Shown one piece after another: positions 34,956 through 43,498 of a DNA stretch of 64,000 bases. Origin of the DNA: Rhizoctonia solani (taxonomy: Eukaryota; Basidiomycota; Agaricomycetes; Cantharellales; Ceratobasidiaceae). Both the position numbers and the translations under genes were made by a program. The stretch's first letter is position 1, and each line of letters begins with the position of its first letter. The stretch spans positions 1,302,001 to 1,366,000 of the forward strand of contig NC_057374.1 in the NCBI RefSeq assembly GCF_016906535.1, given 5' to 3'. The notes below the pieces were generated by a model. The model searched no databases and had not been told where the DNA came from. It was given only the letters and a program-made list of their open reading frames with translations.

Positions 34956-37900
34956 TTATTCACTTCCTTCCCTTTCCTCCGTCGGTTCGCTCTCCTCCTT
35001 TTCCGTCGTTTCGATCAGATCCTCGACGCGTAGAAGATCGCTTGAGTTCGAGCTTCCTTGGGGAGATGCAAGGTTGTTCAGGCTCGATGGTCTTGAGTCC
35101 CTTGTCGGCGTCCCGCATCTCGATGTCTGGCCCGAGGTTGGTCCACTTGGCAACGTGGTCAGTGGCATCGCGGACATCTGGGTCGTCTCGGTCGCCGACG
35201 ATGGCCGGCTCGGCTCCTGCGTCGCTGCCAGGTGAGGGCTCGTCCTCGTCCTCTCCGATGCTGGATTCGGGAGCCTCGACAGTACGTAGTGTCTCAAAGT
35301 CGCCTTGTTCCCCCTGACCGTCGCCCAGTGCTCCTCGATCCCCAGTATGAGGTCGTCGATCGCCCTCTCCGTCGACTCTGGCATCTGGGGCATGGGATAC
35401 GCCCTCCTGATCAGCTCCTGGGGGTAGTTTGCGTCCCCGATCCTGGGTTCGTCTTCTATCCTTAGTGCTCGAAGCGCGATACGGGACATGTCTTCCATGA
35501 TGTCCCACTCCCTGTCTATGACCCGCTGGTGAGTCCTCTTCACGCGTTCGCTTAGAGTCGTGGTTACTGATATGACGTTCTCGACCGAGAGAATCGCCCG
35601 CGATACCTTCCTTGCCAGCTCGTTGACTTGCAGTCCAACCGTCCCTGCCTGGGTCGGTTCCGTCGCTGGTCTCCTCGGATGATTCGCCGGTCTCCTCTCG
35701 ACCGGATCCGGTAGGGTCGTAGGGACTGGATCGGGTACGCGCTCGTTTTCCTCCCGTTCGCGTTCTTCGTCCATGCTCGGTCGAAGTACTTCTTCCTCGT
35801 ACGGTGGATCCATCGCTAGACCGGGAGGCCGACGTGCTTCTGGTAGGTGATCGGCCGCGATTCCTAGCATTAAGTCGAGTGCGTCGCCGTTTAAGGCGTC
35901 TTCCTGTAGATGACCCTTGGTAAGTCCGCTCTCTCGGTCGTGCACGCAATGGCCCATTGGTACTGACGCCAACAATACCTTCGTACAGGTCCATCTGACC
36001 TCTCCCGACGTGCGGGGACCTGGCCATGTTCGGCCTCCCGAACCGTCCTCGCCTTCCCCTTTGGGGGGGTGGAGCGTTTCTTGCCCTAACGGTTTCGAGG
36101 CTGGTCTGGGCCACCGTGTTGAGCAGCCGTAGTAAACCTGCATCGACTCGTTCGTCGGGCCCTGGGTCGTACGCTGGTGGTGCATCCCGCCGCCGTTCTC
36201 GGTCGCGACTGCGGCGTCTTCGCCGGCCGTAGTACATTTTGTAGATAGAGTCAAGTGCGATAATAAAGGATCTAGTCTTAGGCAGTGAAATATGGTGCTG
36301 ATGACCGGTTGAGGTTCCCATATCGCTTCCTTAAGTACCCTTACGCTTGCGCATTCGATGGTTTCAGACCCACTATCGCTAAGCTCATCGTACGGTACTT
36401 CCCCGTCTTCTTTCCACGGTAGCTCTTTAGTGCGGCTGATCCCTAAGGCTTCGAAATATTGTTTTAGGGCCTCAAGGTGCCGTACCACGCGGTATGATTC
36501 CCAGGTACGGTCTCCCGATTGCCATACTATCTCAAACATCGCGTTATTCCCCTTGCCGCGATGTCCACCTATCCGCTCAACCGCCCATTCATCATCATCG
36601 GCTTCTAAGGAGGCTATCTGCTTGTAGTTCCTTCCCGGGAAGCGACGATCCTCATATGGTACGTGTGGTTTCAGTAGCGACGCGTGGAATATTGGCTTTA
36701 TCCCTCTTCGCTTCAAGTCATCGGGCAACTCTACGTGGTAAGTGGCCCCTTCCTTGACCACACCGTCTATTCTTACTGGTCCGATCCATTGCGCCAATAG
36801 CTTGTGTGGTTTCCCCAGCGGTACTCTCATGTTCTTGGTACTAACATATACTAAGTCGTCGGTCTTAAACGGTGAAGGTCTTCTATGTCTGTTAGCTTCG
36901 ACCATCTGACTTATTCGCGAACCAATGATGGCATCGTGTGCTATCATTAGTGCGTATTTGATGTTGCGGGCCGCGTCGCGTACCCCGTACATATCAGTAT
37001 TGGTTCGCACTAATATCGGACGTGGGGTTCGTCCGTAATTCAGTGCAAATGGACTGAACCCGGTGGTCTCCGACCTAGCAGAGTTTACTGCGAACTCAAT
37101 GCTAGGTAACTTGGTTGCCCAGTCTCTCAACGCTGGGTTTATGCACACGCGTATCAGCGCCAGTATCGTGCGTATGAGTCTTTTGGTCTGCCCATCCGTC
37201 TGTGGGTGGAACGCCGACGACAGTCTCAGTTCGGTACCTAATAGTTCATAGAGCGTCTTCCAGAAGATCGATGTAAATAACTTGTCTCTGTCGCTAATGA
37301 TGATCTCGGGTACCCCGTGCAGCCTAAAGACGTTCGCGTGAAATACCTCGGCCATGTCGCGGGCCGTGTAGTCCAATCTTGTTGGTATCAAGTGCGCCAT
37401 GCACGTAAGGTGGTTGATTACCACGCATACCATGTCGAATTTACCCAGTAGGGTCGCCGATTCCGTTAATGGTCCCAGGAAATCGACGCCAATCTGTGCC
37501 CACGGGTATTTGGGTACCGGTAATGGTTTCAGCAGCCCGTACGGTTTCTGAGTCGACTTCTTGGATGATGCGCAAGACACGCATGCTGCACAGAATTTCT
37601 CCACGTCTTTAGCCATATTTTTCCAATATAGACTTTCCCTCATATATGCGTATGTCTTCTTGTATCCTAGGTGTGACACTATCGAGTGCGCGTGTGATAT
37701 CAGTAACGTCCTTATGTGCCATTCCCCAACCGTGGTGTCTGGGACGCATAGGTACGTCCTACCGTGTTCTGTGAAATATAGTAAATTGTCGCGTAGCTCA
37801 AATTGAGCGAAACGCAATGGTTCATTCACTATTCTTGCGTAATCCTTGTCACTCTGGTAGCCGTTTGCTATTGCCTCATTCACGTCTAACTCTTTCACCA

Positions 37901-40900
37901 GCGTCGTGATCTGTCGGTGATCTGAGCGGTCTAACGGGTCCCACTTGTCTCGTTTGTTGTCCGCCCGACTCCCGCCCTCCAGCTCAACGCTTGCTGGTGA
38001 GGTCTCTTCTCTTTTGTCGGGCTCGGTTTCTCTCGAGTCCTCTTCCGCAATTTGTTCCCCAACAAATTCATCACGTATGTCGGGGTTCCAATTTTCTTTC
38101 ACGCGCTCATTTCCTTGGTTACGCGGTGCCCTGGTCCTTTGCCCCGCTCTTCCCGGTATTTCCGGGTCGTAGCAAACCGGGGCCACTCTTTTGCGCTCCG
38201 GGTTCCGTCGGACACCTGCCGACGTGGTCTGGCTCTCGCTCGCCACCTTGGCCGCCATCCCGGTTACTACTGGTCGGGTCACTGATTGGTTACGCGCACG
38301 CGCGTCCCGTATGCCGTCTTCCTCCTCGTAGTCTGGCACGAACTTGCTCTCTGCACGCTCAGTGCCTTTCTTGTCCTCACTATACATCCGCGATAGAGCG
38401 TCCGCGAGGACGTTTTTTGATCCCTCAATGTATTTAATTGTGCAATTGAATTGACTCAGTTTCTCCGCCATTTGTACCTGTCGCGGGTTGAGATCCTTCT
38501 GAGTCTGTAGGTACTCGAGCGCCTTGTGGTCGCTGAGTATCGTAAACTCGACCCCATGTAGTAACGGTCCGAATTTATCTAGTGAGCACACCACAGCTAA
38601 CGCTTCCCGGTCCGTGACTGAGTAGTTCTGTTGAGCCGTGGTGAACTTGGCGGACCAGAACGCGGCTACTTGCGCCGTTTGCCACTCTTTGCCTTGGCTT
38701 ACTAGTCCGCTCGCCCCTGTCAAGCTAGCGTCTGTAATTAGGTATATAGGTGGCTCGTTCTTGCCGTATTTGAGCGCCACGCGATGTCTATCACGGAACT
38801 CTTCCACCAATTTAATCGTGTCACGGAAGGCACGTTCCTCGGTGCCTCCCCATCTGAATGGTGTGTCGCCACTCGCTCTCTTAGCCAACGGCGCCATTGG
38901 TATGCGAATACCTGGGCAGTTCGGTGCTAGGTATCCAACCGCACCTAGAAAGCTAGCTAATTGTTCTTTTGATTCAGGCGTCTTCCACTTGGACACCGAG
39001 TCGACTTTATGCGGGTCCATTCTGATCCCCTTCTCGTCAACTATATGCCCCAGTATACGCAATTCTTCAGCTAGGAATTGCATCTTACTTGGGCTCAGGA
39101 AGAGCCGTTCGCGTTTGAGTACTCCCAATATGGTACGTATGTGTTTCACATGCTCTTCTAACGTATCCAAGAATATTACTATGTCGTCAAGGTATACGAA
39201 CATGAATACTCCTATATACGGCGCAAAGATATGGTTCATCAGCGCTTGGTATGTCGCGCCCGCGTTACAGTCCCCTTGCTGCATTACGTGACTAACCATA
39301 GTCCCCATAGGCGTGTGGAACAACGTCTTATGCACGTCTTTGGGTACCACCCGAATCTGCTCGTAAGCGTCCTTCCCGTCCAGTAGCGTTCGATACTTAT
39401 GCCTACTGACTTTGGCGAGGATATCTTTGGGTAACGGCAATGGTGATGCCATTTTCACCGTATTCGCGTTTTGTTCGCGCTTGTCTAACACGGTGCGTAG
39501 CTCAATACTTCCGTCTTTCTTCTTGGGTATGAATAACATTGGTATTGCGTTTGAGCCGGTGCTATGCTTCCATTGACCCGATCCCAAGTATTCTCTTGCC
39601 TTAGACTTGAATTGTCCTTTCAGCGCCTCCGGGCATCTCGAGGGCCTGAAACGGTATGTTTTCTGCTCGTCTATCAATGGTATGCGATGGTTTATTGCTC
39701 GGAAAGGTGGTAGGGGTGTATTACCGTCCTTGGGCTTGCACACATTCGCCGCTTTGTCTCTGAGCATGTCACGCAGTTCAGCCATCCGCAGTCCGACGAT
39801 GTCCGCGGACAACGAATTAATCTGTATTACTTGCTCCCCGTCGAGTGGTAGGGATTTTGTAGACCCGATGTATACCCCGTATGGGTTGAAACTTAGTCGT
39901 ACGCTATGTTGGAATAGGAATGGTGTTCCCATTATCAAGTCGTAGTTGTCTAAATTCCCCACATCGAAATCTTGATACTCATCAATTCCTTGGTATTCTA
40001 TTCTAGCTTTTACACCATAATGTAGTGTCCCTCGCGACCCTGCCATTGCCAACTGTACTTGCAGCGGTTTCGTGAGTTTCACTTTCGGTAACCTGAGTTG
40101 GTCAACAATGGTAGTGGATACTATGTCAGTTTGGCACCCCGAGTCTAGCAGTACGCGAACGGACTCGCCTTCGAGCTTGGCTTCAACTATCAGCGTGTTC
40201 GGGACCTTCCTTGTGTGGTCCTTAACCTTGATAGCGTTTCGCTCAACATGTTTCGGTCCCGGCTCTTTGTTCTTCCGCCCGACGCCCACTACGTTGATTT
40301 CGATTTTTTCCTTCAGCCTGGTGAGTTCGTCTAGCTCTTTGAGCATGACTGACGACACCCTGACCTTGCTCTTGGGGCGTACTTTAACCGCGTTCGCGTT
40401 GACATGCGATGGTTTGGCCTTGTGGAACTTCGGGCAGTCCTTGGACAGGTGACCCGATTGTTCGCATTCAAAACAGAGCCCAGCCGCCCTCAATTCAGCT
40501 TTCTTCTCGTCGGTAAGTTTTCTTCGCTGGTTCTCCTGTCCGTCGCGGCCTTTTGCCTGTCCGCCGCGCATGTATTCGTTCGGGCGCTTGTTCTGCCGGT
40601 TACCGTTACTGTTACTGTTGTATCCAGTCCCTTTGTTATCGCCGCGGTTTCCGCCGCTTTGATTGTCCCCCGGGTTCTTGTAATTAGAAGCACGGTCATG
40701 CTTTTGCAAAGGACTACGCGATCGGTTCCTTCTTGATCCCGATTTGTCATTTCCCGATTTCTCAATTGACCGTTTGTACTTGTGCGCGCGCTCTATGTCC
40801 AGCGCTGTTTCTCGCAATGTTTTGCATGTAGTCGCTTCCGGTCTCATGCCTTTGAGTGCCCATCCCACTTTAATATATTGGGCTGCACCGTCCCAAACTC

Positions 40901-43001
40901 TCAGCACATGTTGGTGGTCTGTGACTTCCCGTAAGCGTCTTCGTAAGCGAGCCAATTTGGCAAAATAATCTTGCACGCCCAAATCTCCCTGCTTCTTTTC
41001 ATTATACAACTTCCTCATGTCGTCCTTGAAATCTGGTGGGAAGCAGTAGTCATATAGTCCGACATATATTGATTCCATTGAGTAGCTTCCGGGGTCCGGT
41101 GCAACGTTCAACATGTACCAAGACGCGGCCTTGTCGTCCAGGAATCGGCTGACAGTGAGCACTGCCTTGCTGTTGCTCAATCTAGTATCACTGACGTATA
41201 GGTCGTAACTGAATATGAACATATCCAGCTTGTCAATGTCCGCTTCGCCCTTATACGTCTTGGGTGACTGTGCCTTGTATCCTGATCGCGCTTGCGTGAC
41301 CACCTTTCGCTCAAGTTTCTTGTTTTGCTTCTTGAGCTTCGCGACTAATTCCTCCAGCCGTCTATTCCTCCGACGGTTATCATCGCGCAATCGTGCCGAC
41401 GATTCGGTCCAGCTTGAGTCGGACGAGTCGGCTGTTTCGGATCCACTATCTGATGGATCTGGAGGTCCCCCACCTCCATACCTGCTTGTATGCGTGGATT
41501 CAGTCTCATCGCTATCCGTCTCTGACAACTTGGATGATTCAGATGGTGACGGGGGCCTTCTCTCAGTCGACCGCTCCCGTCGTTGTTCCTTGCGTCTGGG
41601 TTCACTGGCCTTCCCCATATCCGTTCGGGTTGTCTTACTAGTCTTCCTAGCCGGGGTTGATTCTATGATACCCTCCAGGTATCCCCCGCCCCTGTATGCG
41701 TTTGGCGTGCTTTGGGGGTCTGTTCGTCGTACGTGACGCTCTCGCGTCCCTTCTAGGTCATCCAATGCGGCTCCCAGGCTAGGACGTTTCCTCTTCTTGC
41801 CTTTAGCCTTAGCCTTCGCCTTTCCCTTACTCTTGTGTGACCTGGTGCAACTTGTTGTCGTGTCCTCTGACCCGCTATCGACTTCCTCGATTGTAACGCG
41901 CGGTTGTCTCGATGGTCCAGCCCCCCTCGTCTGACTGTGAGTGCTTTCTGACCTTTCGGAGCTCCTCAGGTTCCGGAGTACTGATGCATACTCCTCATCA
42001 TCAAATGCGTACTCATCCGCCAGCTCGTATATCAGCGCGTTTACTTCAACGCTTCCGTTTCCGCTTTCAGCTTCGGTACAATCTCCTTCACTCGTGGGTA
42101 TGTAATCCGATTGTGACCAGTTAGGATTAACCCAGTCGCTAACGTCTGGTAGTTCCTCAACATCGCCTGGGCCCCCGTTGTTGCCATTGGCTCGGCGTAC
42201 CTCTTCGTCCCAGGTGAGGCCCTCATGATTAGCCGTAGACTTGGATTCGGTGCTGACACTGATGTCCAGCTCTTTTTCCTTGCCTTTACCCTTAGACTTA
42301 CGGCGGGTACGCTTGCGCTTACTATTCTTGGAAGGTGTCTCGCTTTCCTTCTCATCAATAACTATATATTGCGCTAACACGGGCTTGCCGTCATCATCCA
42401 GGACGATGCTCTCATTTAGTACACGGCTCGTCCTAGCCGTTACGAATATCTCGTCGTCCGATTCCCTCCTACTTTCCGCGCCTATGTTGGGGGTCGTAGG
42501 GACTTCCGAAGTTGCTCGCTGGTCGTCAGCATATGCGGGAGCGCTTGTCTGCTCGACCGACGCTCGCTCGACGAGTTCGACGCTCTGTTCTGAGGTCGCT
42601 TCCCTGTTCATGGGGGCATCCGCTTCTCGGCGGGTCTCTTTAATCGGCAACGGCCAGCTCAACACCTTCCGGATAGGTGGGGCTCGTTGCGTGAGGGCCA
42701 CATAGGCCGAGGGAGATAACTTGACTCCCTCGGTGTCGGCGAAGGCTATTCCCTGGCGCTTCCCGACACCCAGCACTACCATGCGCTCGCCAGGCTCTCT
42801 TGCGCCTTGGGGCATGGTGCCAAAGGTGAGCTGTACTCTTCTCGCTGGTACAATCGCTTGCTCATCAGTGGTCTTGTTCGACGTCTCGGGTTCCACGCGG
42901 TTGGCTGTTTTCGGAGCCATGCGCTTATCGGCCCGCCTCTTGGGGGCGGTAGGAACCTTGGATGCGTCGTAGTTGCGTCCGCTGCGCAACCTCCTGCTCA
43001 T
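34956..43001 (-). CDS. Gag-Pol polyprotein with extra N- and C-terminal regions (2681 aa)
   Basis: Order by approximate residue: 1-560 low-complexity, charged region; 560-590 coiled-coil-like LKKQNKKLERKV; 580-760 retrotransposon Gag; 843-860 zinc knuckle CFECEQSGHLSKDC; 950 aspartic protease LLDSGCQTDIVS; 1080-1330 reverse transcriptase with FVYLDDIVIF; 1420-1545 RNase H (LITDAS, DREALAV, LSDHKALEYL, NVLADALSRM, acidic ligands present); 1760-1815 integrase zinc part (H..H, CAACVSC); 1838-1990 integrase core with both Asp (GVDFLGPL, ISDRDKLF), but Lys where the catalytic Glu is expected (HPQTDGQTKRL); about 2140-2185 chromodomain-like EWAVERIGGHRGKGNNAMFE. About 450 further residues follow, with a plausible folded part near 36000-35250 (RKVSRAILSVENVISVTTTL). 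Typical gypsy polyproteins are nearer 1500 residues. There is no stop or frameshift between Gag and Pol. Confidence 0.95.
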   Translation of the reverse strand: MSRRLRSGRNYDASKVPTAPKRRADKRMAPKTANRVEPETSNKTTDEQAIVPARRVQLTFGTMPQGAREPGERMVVLGVGKRQGIAFADTEGVKLSPSAYVALTQRAPPIRKVLSWPLPIKETRREADAPMNREATSEQSVELVERASVEQTSAPAYADDQRATSEVPTTPNIGAESRRESDDEIFVTARTSRVLNESIVLDDDGKPVLAQYIVIDEKESETPSKNSKRKRTRRKSKGKGKEKELDISVSTESKSTANHEGLTWDEEVRRANGNNGGPGDVEELPDVSDWVNPNWSQSDYIPTSEGDCTEAESGNGSVEVNALIYELADEYAFDDEEYASVLRNLRSSERSESTHSQTRGAGPSRQPRVTIEEVDSGSEDTTTSCTRSHKSKGKAKAKAKGKKRKRPSLGAALDDLEGTRERHVRRTDPQSTPNAYRGGGYLEGIIESTPARKTSKTTRTDMGKASEPRRKEQRRERSTERRPPSPSESSKLSETDSDETESTHTSRYGGGGPPDPSDSGSETADSSDSSWTESSARLRDDNRRRNRRLEELVAKLKKQNKKLERKVVTQARSGYKAQSPKTYKGEADIDKLDMFIFSYDLYVSDTRLSNSKAVLTVSRFLDDKAASWYMLNVAPDPGSYSMESIYVGLYDYCFPPDFKDDMRKLYNEKKQGDLGVQDYFAKLARLRRRLREVTDHQHVLRVWDGAAQYIKVGWALKGMRPEATTCKTLRETALDIERAHKYKRSIEKSGNDKSGSRRNRSRSPLQKHDRASNYKNPGDNQSGGNRGDNKGTGYNSNSNGNRQNKRPNEYMRGGQAKGRDGQENQRRKLTDEKKAELRAAGLCFECEQSGHLSKDCPKFHKAKPSHVNANAVKVRPKSKVRVSSVMLKELDELTRLKEKIEINVVGVGRKNKEPGPKHVERNAIKVKDHTRKVPNTLIVEAKLEGESVRVLLDSGCQTDIVSTTIVDQLRLPKVKLTKPLQVQLAMAGSRGTLHYGVKARIEYQGIDEYQDFDVGNLDNYDLIMGTPFLFQHSVRLSFNPYGVYIGSTKSLPLDGEQVIQINSLSADIVGLRMAELRDMLRDKAANVCKPKDGNTPLPPFRAINHRIPLIDEQKTYRFRPSRCPEALKGQFKSKAREYLGSGQWKHSTGSNAIPMLFIPKKKDGSIELRTVLDKREQNANTVKMASPLPLPKDILAKVSRHKYRTLLDGKDAYEQIRVVPKDVHKTLFHTPMGTMVSHVMQQGDCNAGATYQALMNHIFAPYIGVFMFVYLDDIVIFLDTLEEHVKHIRTILGVLKRERLFLSPSKMQFLAEELRILGHIVDEKGIRMDPHKVDSVSKWKTPESKEQLASFLGAVGYLAPNCPGIRIPMAPLAKRASGDTPFRWGGTEERAFRDTIKLVEEFRDRHRVALKYGKNEPPIYLITDASLTGASGLVSQGKEWQTAQVAAFWSAKFTTAQQNYSVTDREALAVVCSLDKFGPLLHGVEFTILSDHKALEYLQTQKDLNPRQVQMAEKLSQFNCTIKYIEGSKNVLADALSRMYSEDKKGTERAESKFVPDYEEEDGIRDARARNQSVTRPVVTGMAAKVASESQTTSAGVRRNPERKRVAPVCYDPEIPGRAGQRTRAPRNQGNERVKENWNPDIRDEFVGEQIAEEDSRETEPDKREETSPASVELEGGSRADNKRDKWDPLDRSDHRQITTLVKELDVNEAIANGYQSDKDYARIVNEPLRFAQFELRDNLLYFTEHGRTYLCVPDTTVGEWHIRTLLISHAHSIVSHLGYKKTYAYMRESLYWKNMAKDVEKFCAACVSCASSKKSTQKPYGLLKPLPVPKYPWAQIGVDFLGPLTESATLLGKFDMVCVVINHLTCMAHLIPTRLDYTARDMAEVFHANVFRLHGVPEIIISDRDKLFTSIFWKTLYELLGTELRLSSAFHPQTDGQTKRLIRTILALIRVCINPALRDWATKLPSIEFAVNSARSETTGFSPFALNYGRTPRPILVRTNTDMYGVRDAARNIKYALMIAHDAIIGSRISQMVEANRHRRPSPFKTDDLVYVSTKNMRVPLGKPHKLLAQWIGPVRIDGVVKEGATYHVELPDDLKRRGIKPIFHASLLKPHVPYEDRRFPGRNYKQIASLEADDDEWAVERIGGHRGKGNNAMFEIVWQSGDRTWESYRVVRHLEALKQYFEALGISRTKELPWKEDGEVPYDELSDSGSETIECASVRVLKEAIWEPQPVISTIFHCLRLDPLLSHLTLSTKCTTAGEDAAVATENGGGMHHQRTTQGPTNESMQVYYGCSTRWPRPASKPLGQETLHPPKGEGEDGSGGRTWPGPRTSGEVRWTCTKVLLASVPMGHCVHDRESGLTKGHLQEDALNGDALDLMLGIAADHLPEARRPPGLAMDPPYEEEVLRPSMDEEREREENERVPDPVPTTLPDPVERRPANHPRRPATEPTQAGTVGLQVNELARKVSRAILSVENVISVTTTLSERVKRTHQRVIDREWDIMEDMSRIALRALRIEDEPRIGDANYPQELIRRAYPMPQMPESTERAIDDLILGIEEHWATVRGNKATLRHYVLSRLPNPASERTRTSPHLAATQEPSRPSSATETTQMSAMPLTTLPSGPTSGQTSRCGTPTRDSRPSSLNNLASPQGSSNSSDLLRVEDLIETTEKEESEPTEEREGSE
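34960..36321 (-). CDS. Overlapping 453-codon frame in the element's 3' region (possible third ORF)
   Basis: A second minus-strand frame stays open for 1.36 kb over the C-terminal part of the polyprotein. From MYYGRRRRRSRDRERRR onward it is strongly basic, then has DAPPAYDPGPDERVDAGLLR and LLNTVAQTSLETVRARN, which look more protein-like than the polyprotein frame at the same place. Further along, from about 35850, the polyprotein frame looks more natural. A possible reading is an ancestral separate third ORF whose frame was split or fused by an indel. The PPAY near its start is a PPxY-type motif. Nothing proves that it is translated. Confidence 0.4.
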   Translation of the reverse strand: MGTSTGHQHHISLPKTRSFIIALDSIYKMYYGRRRRRSRDRERRRDAPPAYDPGPDERVDAGLLRLLNTVAQTSLETVRARNAPPPQRGRRGRFGRPNMARSPHVGRGQMDLYEGIVGVSTNGPLRARPRERTYQGSSTGRRLKRRRTRLNARNRGRSPTRSTSASRSSDGSTVRGRSTSTEHGRRTRTGGKRARTRSSPYDPTGSGREETGESSEETSDGTDPGRDGWTASQRAGKEGIAGDSLGRERHISNHDSKRTREEDSPAGHRQGVGHHGRHVPYRASSTKDRRRTQDRGRKLPPGADQEGVSHAPDARVDGEGDRRPHTGDRGALGDGQGEQGDFETLRTVEAPESSIGEDEDEPSPGSDAGAEPAIVGDRDDPDVRDATDHVAKWTNLGPDIEMRDADKGLKTIEPEQPCISPRKLELKRSSTRRGSDRNDGKGGERTDGGKGRK

Positions 43002-43157
43002 GTTCAGTACGTACTATTCTCTGTGATCGATCAGCAATTGAAGAAATTGAAATAAAGTAAAATGGGACAGTGTAACGGAGGCCAACCCGTCACTCTGTCG
43101 TTCGAAGTTCGTCGAGTATAAACTCGATACGAGTGTTGCAATTAGTATGTCAAAAAA
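43002..43157 (-). other. 5' untranslated leader of the retrotransposon
   Basis: In element orientation it starts TTTTTTGACATACTAATTGC and contains a small hairpin, CGAGT-TTAT-ACTCG. The first TGG, with which tRNA-primed sites normally begin, appears only about 75 nt downstream of the LTR. The priming mode is therefore unclear. Confidence 0.5.
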
Positions 43158-43493
43158 TGTAAGGTTTCACTTATCGTCCACTACTGTAAATACGAACGTC
43201 GATGGCGACCGTGTCGCCGAGGTAATGACAATCCGTAAAACACTCGATTGTTGTGGTTGAAAGTAAAGACAGTTATCAGAAGATCCCCCCCGGGACCTTA
43301 TAAGGTCAACGGGGTTCGTACATGAGTAATCGGAATAAACCAAACGAGAGTATATAGTTAGAAATCAGATACAAACAATAGAGAAGAGTGACAGGTGGGC
43401 AAAGGTGGTAAGTCGGGTGAGCATAGCCGACCCGATTATGTAAGGGATTCGCATATAGTAGAGTAAATATACGAATATCAGGCATTCCTTACA
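43158..43493 (-). repeat. 5' LTR (right on the plus strand), 336 bp
   Basis: It carries the element's presumed promoter, reading leftward. It is identical to the left LTR apart from one fewer C in the C-run at about 43285-43291. It directly abuts the duplicated ATGGC at its right end. Confidence 0.96.
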
Positions 43494-43498
43494 ATGGC
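43494..43498 (+). repeat. Target site duplication, right copy (ATGGC)
   Basis: This matches 34586-34590. The ATG is the start codon of the Hsp70-like pseudogene that continues to the right. Confidence 0.95.

Larger units (their letters stand above)
34591..43493 (-). mobile_element. Complete Ty3/gypsy (chromovirus-like) LTR retrotransposon
   Basis: The element is 8.9 kb. It is bounded by LTRs starting TGTAAGG and ending CCTTACA and by the ATGGC duplication. It is oriented on the minus strand: the 5' LTR is at 43158-43493 and the 3' LTR at 34591-34927. A single 2681-codon frame carries Gag, zinc knuckle, protease, reverse transcriptase, RNase H, integrase and a chromodomain-like segment in the Ty3/gypsy order. 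The two LTRs differ by one C in a C-run (8 versus 7) and otherwise look identical, so insertion is very recent. A purine tract (TGGAGGGCGAG, complement of 34928-34938) precedes the 3' LTR. No standard tRNA primer site follows the 5' LTR. Confidence 0.96.

Noticed and set aside
38638..39291. 217-codon plus-strand frame inside the retrotransposon
   Set aside because: It is antisense to the reverse-transcriptase region, whose motifs are unmistakable; codon-periodicity shadow.
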